A DNA stretch of 64,000 bases from an uncultured Clostridia bacterium (GTDB taxonomy: Bacteria > Bacillota > Clostridia > Oscillospirales > Acutalibacteraceae). The DNA is taken from NCBI GenBank assembly GCA_944385055.1, contig CALWVT010000006.1, forward strand, positions 62,001 through 126,000, given 5' to 3'. The translations under genes were made by a program, and so were the position numbers. Of this stretch, positions 32,326-39,990 are shown piece by piece (within the stretch, counting starts at the first letter, position 1; each line of letters starts with the position of its first letter). The notes under the pieces were generated by a model that searched no databases, was not told the DNA's origin, and was given only the letters and a program-made list of their open reading frames with translations.

Positions 32326-35300
32326 ATGGATTCCAGAAAAATGAAAACCATGGACGGCAACACCGCCGCTGCGCATGTATCCTATGCGTTTACGGATGTT
32401 GCCGCGATCTACCCGATCACGCCGTCTTCCCCGATGGCGGACGAGACCGACAAGTATGCGGCTGCCGGCCGTAAGAACCTGTTCGGCCAGGAAGTCAAGA
32501 TCACCGAAATGCAGTCCGAAGCGGGTGCCGCAGGCGCCGTGCACGGCTCCTTGGCAGCCGGCGCACTGACGACGACGTACACCGCCTCCCAGGGCCTGCT
32601 TTTGATGATCCCGAACATGTATAAGATTGCGGGCGAACTTCTGCCGGGCGTCATCCACTGCGCGGCGCGTTCGCTGGCAACGCATGCACTGTGCATTTTC
32701 GGCGACCATTCGGACGTCTACGCTTGCCGTCAGACGGGCTTTGCAATGCTGTGCGAAAACAGCCCCCAAGAGGTCATGGACCTGGGCGCTGTCGCGCATC
32801 TGTCCGCCATTAAGGGCCGCGTGCCGTTCCTCAATTTCTTCGACGGCTTCCGCACGTCCCACGAAGTCCAGAAGATCCACATCTGGGATTACGACGAGCT
32901 GGCTGAAATGCTCGACTGGGATGCAGTCAATGCGTTCCGCCGCCGTGCGCTGAATCCGGAGCATCCGGTCATCCGCGGCACCGCACAGAACGACGATATC
33001 TTCTTCCAGGCAAGCGAGGCTTCCAACAAGTACTACGACGCGCTGCCGGAGATCGTCGTTGACTACATGAACCAGGTCAACGCCCGCATCGGCTCCGACT
33101 ACAAGCCCTTCAACTACTACGGCGCGCCCGACGCGGAAGAGGTCATCATCGCGATGGGCTCCGTCTGCGAGTGCGCGGAAGAAGTCGTCGATTACCTGTG
33201 CGCGGCAGGCGAGAAGGTCGGCCTTGTGAAGGTCCATCTGTATCGTCCGTTCGTTCCGAAGTACCTGACGGATGTGCTGCCGGAGACGGTCAAGAAGATC
33301 AGCGTCCTCGACCGCACGCGTGAGCCCGGCTCCATCGGCGAGCCGCTGTACCTCGATGTGCTGGCTGCTCTGTCCGGCACGCCGTTTGGCGCCTGCGAGC
33401 TTTACACCGGCCGTTACGGCTTGGGCTCGAAGGACACGACGCCTGGCGACATCATCGCGGTGTACCGCAACATGGAGTCCGACACGCCGAAGAAGCGCTT
33501 CACGATCGGCATCGTCGACGACGTCACGAACCTCTCCCTGGAAGTCAAGGAGAACCCCGACACGACCCCGGCCGGCACGCATTCCTGCAAGTTCTGGGGC
33601 CTGGGCGCAGACGGCACCGTCGGCGCGAACAAGAACTCCATCAAGATCATCGGCGACCACACCGACATGTATGCGCAGGGTTACTTCGCTTATGACTCCA
33701 AGAAGTCCGGCGGCCTGACCGTTTCCCATCTGCGCTTTGGCCCGAAGCCGATTAAGTCCACCTACTACATCAGCAAGGCAGACTTCGTCGCGTGCCATAA
33801 GGCCAGCTATGTCAACGATTACGACATGGTCCAGGATCTGAAGGACGGCGGCAGCTTCCTGCTCAACTGCGAGTGGACCGACGAGGAACTCGACGAGAAG
33901 CTCCCGGGCAAGATGAAGAAGTACATTGCGGACCACAACATCAACTTCTACACGATCGACGGCGTCAAGCTCGGCAAGGAAATCGGCCTGGGCAAGCGCA
34001 TCAACACGATCCTGCAGTCCGCGTTCTTCTCGATTGCAAACATCATCCCGTCCGAACAGGCCATCCAGTACATGAAGGACGCCGCCACGAAGTCCTACAG
34101 CAAGAAGGGCCAGAACATTGTCGACATGAACCATGCGGCAATCGAGCGCGGCGCGAAAGAGTACCACAAGGTCAACGTTCCCGAGAGCTGGAAGAACTGC
34201 ACGGACGACACGGTCGTCAACCATGTCAGCTGCTCGAACCCGGATACCGAGAAGTACGTCAACGACGTCCTCGTTCCGGCCAATAAGTATAAGGGCAACC
34301 AGCTGCCGGTCTCCACGTTCGTCGACATGGCCGACGGCACGGTTGCTTCCGGCTCCGCTGCGTATGAGAAGCGCGGCGTCGCCATCGACGTTCCGGAATG
34401 GAACCCCGACAACTGCATCCAGTGCAACTTCTGCTCGTATGTCTGCCCGCATGCCGCAATCCGTCCGGTCGCGCTGACCGAGGAAGAGGCTGCGAACTTC
34501 CCGAAGAGCCAGAAGCTCAAGGATATGACCGGCATGCCCGGCATGAAGTTTGCCGTTACGGTTTCCGCTTATGACTGCCAGGGCTGCGGCAGCTGCGCGA
34601 ATGTCTGCCCGGGCATGAAGGGCAACAAGGCACTCGTGATGAAGCCGATGGACACGCAGGTAGCGGCCCAGGAAGGCTTCGACGAAGGCCTCAAGTATGC
34701 GGAGAAGCCCGAAGTCCTCGCGAAGTTCAAGCCCACGACCGTCAAGGGCAGCCAGTTCAAGCAGCCGCTGCTTGAATTCTCCGGCGCTTGCGCAGGCTGC
34801 GGCGAGACCCCGTATGCAAAGCTCATTACCCAGCTGTTCGGCGACCGTATGTACATTGCCAACGCGACGGGCTGCTCCTCCATTTGGGGTGCTTCCGCAC
34901 CGAGCACGCCGTACACGCGCAACAAGCGCGGCTTCGGCCCGGCTTGGGATAACTCCCTGTTCGAAGACAACGCCGAGTTTGGCTACGGCATGACGCTCGC
35001 ACAGAACGCGATCCGCGGCCGCCTGCTCTCCGAAGTGGAGGCCCTGATTGCTTCCGACGGCGCTTCCGACGAACTCAAGGCCGCCGGCAAGGCGTTCCTC
35101 GACACGAAGGACAGCTCCATGGAGAACCGCGAGCCCACCGATGCGCTGATTGCAGAGCTCGAGAAGAACGGCTCCGACGAAGCCAAGAAGATCCTGGCCG
35201 ACAAGGATTACCTCGCTAAGAAGTCCACCTGGATCCTCGGCGGCGACGGCTGGTGCTATGATATCGGCTTCGGCGGCGTGGACCATGTCCTCGCTTCCGG

Positions 35301-35886
35301 CGCGGATGTCAACATCCTGTGCTTCGACACGGAAGTTTACTCGAACACCGGCGGACAGGCTTCGAAGTCCACGCCGGCCGGCGCAGTCGCACAGTTCGCT
35401 GCTACCGGTAAGGCCACGAAGAAGAAGGACCTGCCCGGCATCGCCATGACGTACGGCTATGTCTATGTTGCGCACATCGCGATGGGCGCCGACATGAACC
35501 AGTGCATCAAGGCCCTGCAGGAAGCGGAGAGCTATCATGGCCCGTCCATCGTGATCGCCTATGCACCGTGCATCAACCACGGCATCAAGGGCGGCATGAG
35601 CATTGCACAGACCGAAGAGAAGAAGGCTGTGCAGGCTGGCTACTGGAAGCTGTTCCGTTACGATCCGCGCCGTGCTGAGGCGGGCCAGAACCCGTTCCAG
35701 CTCGACAGCAAGGAGCCGACGGCGTCTTACCGCGACTTCCTGATGGGCGAAGTCCGTTACAACAGCCTGACCCGTGCGTTCCCGGAGCGCGCAGAAAAGC
35801 TGTTCGCGGCTTCCGAAGCGGATGCAAAGCGCGATTACGAACATCTCGTTGCGCTGTCTAAGGATCCGGCGGCGGCAACCGAATAA
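32326..35886 (+). CDS. nifJ: Pyruvate:ferredoxin (flavodoxin) oxidoreductase, fused single-chain form
   Basis: 1186 residues with all domains in one chain. It oxidises pyruvate to acetyl-CoA + CO2 and reduces ferredoxin or flavodoxin, the central step of clostridial fermentation. The N-terminal domain shows VSYAFTDVAAIYPITPSSPMAD. The inserted ferredoxin domain has two 4Fe-4S motifs (CIQCNFCSYVCP and CQGCGSCANVCP, about 704-765). The TPP domain has CAGCGETPYAKL, ATGCSSIWG and GDGWCYDIGFGG with YSNTGGQASKSTP. Codons are strongly biased to C/G-ending major forms, as expected for a very abundant protein. The start follows GAAGGAGGAAAATATCAAAA. Monocistronic, with a terminator at 35925. Confidence 0.98.
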   Translation: MDSRKMKTMDGNTAAAHVSYAFTDVAAIYPITPSSPMADETDKYAAAGRKNLFGQEVKITEMQSEAGAAGAVHGSLAAGALTTTYTASQGLLLMIPNMYKIAGELLPGVIHCAARSLATHALCIFGDHSDVYACRQTGFAMLCENSPQEVMDLGAVAHLSAIKGRVPFLNFFDGFRTSHEVQKIHIWDYDELAEMLDWDAVNAFRRRALNPEHPVIRGTAQNDDIFFQASEASNKYYDALPEIVVDYMNQVNARIGSDYKPFNYYGAPDAEEVIIAMGSVCECAEEVVDYLCAAGEKVGLVKVHLYRPFVPKYLTDVLPETVKKISVLDRTREPGSIGEPLYLDVLAALSGTPFGACELYTGRYGLGSKDTTPGDIIAVYRNMESDTPKKRFTIGIVDDVTNLSLEVKENPDTTPAGTHSCKFWGLGADGTVGANKNSIKIIGDHTDMYAQGYFAYDSKKSGGLTVSHLRFGPKPIKSTYYISKADFVACHKASYVNDYDMVQDLKDGGSFLLNCEWTDEELDEKLPGKMKKYIADHNINFYTIDGVKLGKEIGLGKRINTILQSAFFSIANIIPSEQAIQYMKDAATKSYSKKGQNIVDMNHAAIERGAKEYHKVNVPESWKNCTDDTVVNHVSCSNPDTEKYVNDVLVPANKYKGNQLPVSTFVDMADGTVASGSAAYEKRGVAIDVPEWNPDNCIQCNFCSYVCPHAAIRPVALTEEEAANFPKSQKLKDMTGMPGMKFAVTVSAYDCQGCGSCANVCPGMKGNKALVMKPMDTQVAAQEGFDEGLKYAEKPEVLAKFKPTTVKGSQFKQPLLEFSGACAGCGETPYAKLITQLFGDRMYIANATGCSSIWGASAPSTPYTRNKRGFGPAWDNSLFEDNAEFGYGMTLAQNAIRGRLLSEVEALIASDGASDELKAAGKAFLDTKDSSMENREPTDALIAELEKNGSDEAKKILADKDYLAKKSTWILGGDGWCYDIGFGGVDHVLASGADVNILCFDTEVYSNTGGQASKSTPAGAVAQFAATGKATKKKDLPGIAMTYGYVYVAHIAMGADMNQCIKALQEAESYHGPSIVIAYAPCINHGIKGGMSIAQTEEKKAVQAGYWKLFRYDPRRAEAGQNPFQLDSKEPTASYRDFLMGEVRYNSLTRAFPERAEKLFAASEADAKRDYEHLVALSKDPAAATE

Positions 35887-35924
35887 GTTTCGTTTAGAAT
35901 CCGTTTGATTTTCCTTCGCTAATG

Positions 35925-35966
35925 AAAGGCGTTCCATGCCCCAAAAGGCATGGGGCGCCTTTTTGC
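35925..35966 (+). terminator. Intrinsic terminator of the PFOR gene
   Basis: AAAGGCG-TTCCATGCC pairs with GGCATGGGGCGCCTTT, followed by a T run. Confidence 0.88.
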
Positions 35967-36023
35967 GTCCGGGAAACGGGGCGCGAAAGCCGGCGCAAAA
36001 AATCAGACAATTTTATCCTTTTC

Positions 36024-36055
36024 TTCACATAGGATTCACATAAGGGCGGCATAAT
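36024..36055 (+). promoter_or_regulatory. htrA promoter region with tandem TTCACA repeats
   Basis: TTCACA at 36024-36029 and 36035-36040, an 11 bp period, lies just upstream of a -10 like CATAAT (36050-36055). No good -35 is present at 17 bp, which fits an activator-dependent promoter bound by an OmpR/PhoB-family response regulator. Confidence 0.5.
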
Positions 36056-36108
36056 AAAAGCACAGTCCGGGAAGAAAGGGCTGCAACAGAAGAAAGGAAT
36101 GATTGAGC

Positions 36109-37653
36109 ATGTATGATCCGAATAATCAGAACAATCGGAATCCGGACATGGATGCACAGAATAAATCCACCGGTTCCGCCCCGTATACCGGCGCGCAGCA
36201 GAACACGCAGGGCCCCGTTTGGGAGGGTACGAGCTACCACTCCGGCCCGATCCCGCAGGAGAACGGTGCCTCGCAGAACGGTGCCTCGCAGGGCCAACCG
36301 CCCGTCCAGAACGCAGACGGTGCTTCTCAGTGGCACCAGAACACGTGGCAGCCGCCGCAGTACCAGAATCCCGGCACCCAGCCGCCGCACCACCGCGAAA
36401 AGAAGCCGAAGGGTGAGCGCCGCGGGATGCCCGTTTGGGGCCGTGTGCTCGCGGGGATCGTCGGGTGCTTTGTGATTTCCGCCGCATCGATCGGCGTGTT
36501 CGTCGGCCTGGTCAACAGCGGCTACATCCACTTAAATGCGACGTCCTCCGGCACGGGCTTTACGATCAACCGCCTCGTCTCGAGCGGCGACACGACGGCC
36601 AATACAACGAATACATCCGGCCTTTTGACGAAGCAGCAGGTCGCCGAAAAGGTCGTGCCGAGCGTTGTGCTGATTCAGAACTACCAGACGCAGGCTTCGC
36701 AGGGGAGCCTTTATGACTACTTCTTCGGCGGCCAGCAGGGCGGCCAGGGCGATGACAGCGGCGAGGACCAGCTCTACAGCGAGGGTTCCGGCGTGATCAT
36801 GAGTGCGGACGGCTACATCATTACGAACGCACACGTCGTGGAGGATGCAGACGCGCTGACCGTTGTGACGAGCGACAATAAATCCTATGAGGCGCAGATC
36901 ATCGGTGCCGACGAAGTGACCGATTTGGCGCTGATTAAGATTGACGCGACGGGCTTGACCCCCGCTGAGTTCGGCTCGAGCAGCGACCTCTCCGTTGGCG
37001 ATGACGTGGTAGCCGTCGGCAACCCGGGCGGCAGCGAGCTCGCCTCGAGCGTGACGTACGGCAACATTTCCGCACTGAACCGTTCGATTACAAACAGCGA
37101 CACCGGCTACACGATGCAGTGCATCCAGACCGATGCGGCCATTAACCCCGGCAACTCGGGCGGCGCTTTGGCAAACATGTACGGCCAGGTCATCGGCATC
37201 AACTCGAGTAAGCTGACCGAGGTCGGCGGCACGGCCGCCGAGGGCCTTAACTTTGCAATCCCGATCGATACGGCCCAGCCGATTATCTCGAACCTGCAGG
37301 CGTACGGCTACGTCAAGGACCGCGCGCAGCTGGGCATTTCCGGCCGCGACATCAACGACGCCTACGCGCAGCAGATCGGTTTGTCCCAGGGCGGCGTCAT
37401 GATTTTCCGCATCACGAATGAGAGCCTGACGAACGCGGGTGTCCAGGTCGGCGACATCATCACAAAGATCGACGACACCGACGTCGACAGCGCGGCCGCG
37501 ATCAGCTCCTATATCGCGACGAAGAAGGCCGGCGACAAGGTTACGCTGACCCTCATCGACGGCCAGTCGGGCCAGGAGAAGACCGCCGAGGTCACCCTGG
37601 CGCAGCAGACGGGCCAGCAGCAGAACACGCAGTCGCAGGCCAATAACGGCTGA
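36109..37653 (+). CDS. HtrA/DegP-family serine protease, membrane anchored
   Basis: 514 residues. A Gln/Asn/Pro-rich cytoplasmic N-terminus of about 100 residues is followed by one membrane helix (about 108-132). The extracellular trypsin-like S1C domain has His in ITNAHVVED (about 241), Asp in VTDLALIKID (about 271) and Ser in NPGNSGGALAN (about 349). One PDZ domain (about 408-495) and a Gln-rich tail follow. It degrades or refolds damaged exported proteins. Two in-frame starts exist: TTG at 36103 and ATG at 36109, both after AGAAAGGAATG; ATG is preferred. An upstream repeat suggests control by a two-component regulator. Confidence 0.93.
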   Translation: MYDPNNQNNRNPDMDAQNKSTGSAPYTGAQQNTQGPVWEGTSYHSGPIPQENGASQNGASQGQPPVQNADGASQWHQNTWQPPQYQNPGTQPPHHREKKPKGERRGMPVWGRVLAGIVGCFVISAASIGVFVGLVNSGYIHLNATSSGTGFTINRLVSSGDTTANTTNTSGLLTKQQVAEKVVPSVVLIQNYQTQASQGSLYDYFFGGQQGGQGDDSGEDQLYSEGSGVIMSADGYIITNAHVVEDADALTVVTSDNKSYEAQIIGADEVTDLALIKIDATGLTPAEFGSSSDLSVGDDVVAVGNPGGSELASSVTYGNISALNRSITNSDTGYTMQCIQTDAAINPGNSGGALANMYGQVIGINSSKLTEVGGTAAEGLNFAIPIDTAQPIISNLQAYGYVKDRAQLGISGRDINDAYAQQIGLSQGGVMIFRITNESLTNAGVQVGDIITKIDDTDVDSAAAISSYIATKKAGDKVTLTLIDGQSGQEKTAEVTLAQQTGQQQNTQSQANNG

Positions 37654-37741
37654 GCGCTGCCATCCAATCGCTTATAAGTTCTCTTTTTCATATTCCTTTT
37701 CATTTGCTTACAAGTCTTTTCATAAATTTCTCCTCTCTCTA

Positions 37742-37779
37742 GAAGGGCTGCCGGATTTGCGGCAGCCCTTCGCCTTTTC
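37742..37779 (+). terminator. Intrinsic terminator of htrA
   Basis: GAAGGGCTGCCG pairs with CGGCAGCCCTTC; the tail is GCCTTTTC. Confidence 0.82.
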
Positions 37780-37801
37780 TGTAGAAAAACGCGAAAAGCG
37801 G

Positions 37802-37830
37802 TTGACACTGCGCGAAAAATATTATATAAA
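37802..37830 (+). promoter_or_regulatory. Promoter of the first DUF4190-type gene
   Basis: TTGACA (37802-37807), 17 bp containing GCGCGAAAAAT, TATAAA (37825-37830). Confidence 0.75.
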
Positions 37831-37917
37831 AAGGGTAGATAAAGAAGAGATGCCTTCGCGCGGAGGCCCGCGGCGAAGGGCGCGCCGCACAGGCGCAACG
37901 AGAAAGGTGGGATTTTT

Positions 37918-38280
37918 ATGCCAATCGACAATCGACCGAACCCGATGCCTCCCTACCAGGACCCGCAAGCCCCAGTGCCCGGCAAGCAGTCCGGCCAGGG
38001 CGCTGCAGTGGGCAGCCTTGTGTGCGGCATTCTCGCCGCCGTGCTCGGGATTTTCCTGTTTGGAGGGGTCGTCTCGCTGATCCTCGCGGCCGTTGGCCTT
38101 GTGCTGGCGTCAAAGGCGAAGAAAGAGGGCTTTTCCGGCGGCCTGCGCACGGCGGGCTTCGTGCTCTCGGTGATCGGCCTTGTGTTTGGCGCAGTCGGCC
38201 TGATCGCATGCGTGGCGTGCAGCGGCGCTTTGTACGAGTATTATAGGGACAACGGCGTGCAGATCCTGTTAGACGCGTAA
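37918..38280 (+). CDS. Small DUF4190-type membrane protein, copy 1
   Basis: 120 residues. A proline-rich cytoplasmic head (about 1-30, with DPQAPVPGKQSGQGAA) is followed by two long hydrophobic segments (about 31-58 and 77-103). They flank the basic loop ASKAKKEGFSGGLRTAGF. This is the usual DUF4190 layout, a family of small membrane proteins without known function. It is a paralogue of the gene at 38492, sharing the loop and most of both helices. The ATG at 37918 follows GAGAAAGGTGGGATTTTT. It has its own promoter and terminator. Confidence 0.8.
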   Translation: MPIDNRPNPMPPYQDPQAPVPGKQSGQGAAVGSLVCGILAAVLGIFLFGGVVSLILAAVGLVLASKAKKEGFSGGLRTAGFVLSVIGLVFGAVGLIACVACSGALYEYYRDNGVQILLDA

Positions 38281-38286
38281 AAGGAA

Positions 38287-38323
38287 AAAGCCGGCAGCCT
38301 TTTTGCGGCGGCCGGCTTGTTTT
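38287..38323 (+). terminator. Intrinsic terminator after DUF4190 copy 1
   Basis: AAGCCGGC pairs with GCCGGCTT across a loop; the tail is GTTTTG. Confidence 0.7.
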
Positions 38324-38379
38324 GAGCGCCGCGGTGAGCGGAAATGAATGGAAAATCACATGAAAACGGGGGAATTCGG

Positions 38380-38408
38380 TTGACGCGGCGCGAAAAATCG
38401 TGTATAAC
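38380..38408 (+). promoter_or_regulatory. Promoter of the second DUF4190-type gene
   Basis: TTGACG (38380-38385), 17 bp again containing GCGCGAAAAAT, TATAAC (38403-38408). It is recognisably a copy of the promoter at 37802. Confidence 0.65.
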
Positions 38409-38491
38409 GTAATTGTACATGTCATTTCACGCGCAGCCGCCTGCGGCAAAGGGCGCGCTGCGCCGGCAAAAAGAGAAAGGTGGAAATCAGT

Positions 38492-38836
38492 ATGGCTATG
38501 GAAAATCAACCGAACCAGGCACCTTCGTATCAGAACCCGCAAGGGCCTGTGCCCGGCAAGCAGCCCGGCCAGGGTGCCGCAACGGGCAGCCTCGTGTGCG
38601 GCATCATCGCAGTGGTGCTGGCGTTCTTCGGATACGGCGCAATCGTTTCGCTGATCCTCGGCATCGTCGGTCTGGTGATGGCCTCGAAGGCGAAGAAAGA
38701 GGGCTTTTCCGGCGGCCTGCGTACGGCGGGCTTCGTGCTCTCGATCATCGGCCTCGTGTTTGGCGCCATCGGCCTGATCGGCTGCGTTGCGTGCGCCGGT
38801 GTGCTGGGCGCCGCAAGCATGAGCGGTGCGCTGTAA
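38492..38836 (+). CDS. Small DUF4190-type membrane protein, copy 2
   Basis: 114 residues, the same plan as the gene at 37918: a proline-rich head (NPQGPVPGKQPGQGAA), two hydrophobic segments and the identical loop ASKAKKEGFSGGLRTAGF. The C-terminus differs (VLGAASMSGAL). The start at 38492 was preferred over an in-frame GTG at 38480 because GAAAGGTGG, the ribosome binding site, overlaps that GTG. Gene, ribosome binding site and promoter all resemble copy 1, so this is a tandem duplication of a full transcription unit. Function unknown. Confidence 0.8.
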   Translation: MAMENQPNQAPSYQNPQGPVPGKQPGQGAATGSLVCGIIAVVLAFFGYGAIVSLILGIVGLVMASKAKKEGFSGGLRTAGFVLSIIGLVFGAIGLIGCVACAGVLGAASMSGAL

Positions 38837-38864
38837 GAGACGCAATCGGATCGATCCACAGCAA

Positions 38865-38903
38865 AAAAGCCAGCGGCCTCAAAAAGGCCGGCTGGCTTTC
38901 TTT
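38865..38903 (+). terminator. Intrinsic terminator after DUF4190 copy 2
   Basis: AAAGCCAGC-GGCC pairs with GGCC-GGCTGGCTTT; the tail is CTTTG. It ends 30 bp before lgt. Confidence 0.82.
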
Positions 38904-38932
38904 GTGAAACGGGGGAAGGAGGCGTTTCGGCT

Positions 38933-39709
38933 TTGTTTCCATATGTGACGCTTTTCGGGCGCGTATTCCCGGTGTATGGCGTGCTGGGCGTTGTGGGGGC
39001 GCTTTTGGGGCTATTCTCGGCGCTGCGGACGTGTAAGCGCTTTTCTATATCGCGCGAGGACTGCGCATACCTGTACGTCTTTATCGCTGCGGGAGCGCTT
39101 GTGGGCGCGAAGGCGTTTTATCTTTTGGGCGTGCTGCCGCAGCTTTGCGGGGATTTGCCGCTGTTATTTTCGCAGCCGGGCGTGTTCTTTGCGCGGTATC
39201 TTTCCGGCGGCATGGTGTTTTACGGCGGGCTGTTCGGCGGCGTGCTGACAAGCGTGCTGTACTGCCGCGCGTTCCACTGGAAGCTCGGCGATTTCCTGCC
39301 GGCTATTTTGCCGAGCGTGCCGCTGTTCCACGGGTTTGGGCGGCTTGGATGCTTTTGCGCGGGCTGCTGCTACGGCGTGGAGGTGCCGTGGGGCCTCGCG
39401 TTTTCGCAGTCGCCGATCGCGCCGAACGGCGTGCCGCTTTTCCCGGTGCAGCTTGTGGAAGCGGCGGGGCTTTTCGTGATGTATTTCGTCTTTCTGCATC
39501 TCGCGCGGAAGGTGGCGCCGTGGCGGCTTTTGGGGCTATATGTGCTGTGCTATGCGGTGCTGCGGTTCGTGCTCGAGTTTTTCCGCGGCGACGCGGCGCG
39601 CGGGAGCTTGTGGATTTTTTCCACGTCGCAGTGGCTGAGCTTTGCGGCCGCGGCGGCGGGGGCGGTGCTCATTTATAAAAGTCGGCGCAGGGAAGCAGTG
39701 CAAGGTTAG
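38933..39709 (+). CDS. lgt: Prolipoprotein diacylglyceryl transferase family protein
   Basis: 258 residues, about seven membrane helices. Lgt transfers diacylglycerol from phosphatidylglycerol to the lipobox cysteine of exported prolipoproteins, and two such lipoproteins are encoded in this window. The motif LFHGFGRLGCFCAGCCYG (about 126-143) corresponds to the Lgt signature, and LRFVLEFFRGD matches the conserved C-terminal arginine/glutamate segment. The cysteine-rich signature is the form seen in a Clostridia subgroup, so a canonical second Lgt elsewhere is possible. The start is TTG at 38933 after GGAAGGAGGCGTTTCGGCT, a rather long spacing. Confidence 0.85.
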   Translation: MFPYVTLFGRVFPVYGVLGVVGALLGLFSALRTCKRFSISREDCAYLYVFIAAGALVGAKAFYLLGVLPQLCGDLPLLFSQPGVFFARYLSGGMVFYGGLFGGVLTSVLYCRAFHWKLGDFLPAILPSVPLFHGFGRLGCFCAGCCYGVEVPWGLAFSQSPIAPNGVPLFPVQLVEAAGLFVMYFVFLHLARKVAPWRLLGLYVLCYAVLRFVLEFFRGDAARGSLWIFSTSQWLSFAAAAAGAVLIYKSRRREAVQG

Positions 39710-39826
39710 ATTTTCGACGCATTCGTGACAACCGCGACTTTGTGTGGGATCGGAAGCGAAAAAGGCGCAAAACAGCGGCATCCTTAAAGTGCGCTGCCGT
39801 TTTGCAATTCTCAAAGGGAAGCAACA

Positions 39827-39909
39827 CCCGCCGCGAAAACGGTTATCTTACGCGAGAAGTCGCCCTTACGGGCAGCCTACCCTGGTACGAACAGGGTAGG
39901 CGTTTTTTA
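39827..39909 (+). ncRNA. Orphan copy of the type I antitoxin-like RNA
   Basis: This stretch repeats the plan of the antisense RNA at 59467. It has a first hairpin around CCGCGAAAACGG, a CGCCC-TTAC-GGGC hairpin, then the terminator GCCTACCCTG (39875-39884)/CAGGGTAGGC (39892-39901) with six T. No promoter as good as that at 59432 is visible upstream, and no intact toxin frame lies downstream. It may be a remnant, or it may only be the terminator of lgt. The rest of the 280 bp gap between lgt and the glycosidase gene holds an imperfect hairpin at about 39770-39803 and nothing else. Confidence 0.5.
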
Positions 39910-39990
39910 TGACTGGTGCTTAGAAAAATGCGCGCGTGTGCCCAAGCCGAGTGTGTTTCGGGAGGAATCGAAGGGAGAGAAACTCGGTAT

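Noticed and set aside
32320-35937. An open frame of about 1200 codons on the minus strand opposite PFOR
   Set aside because: It mirrors PFOR codon by codon. Strong bias to C/G third positions removes stop codons from this antisense frame, the product has no recognisable domain, and no ribosome binding site or promoter fits.
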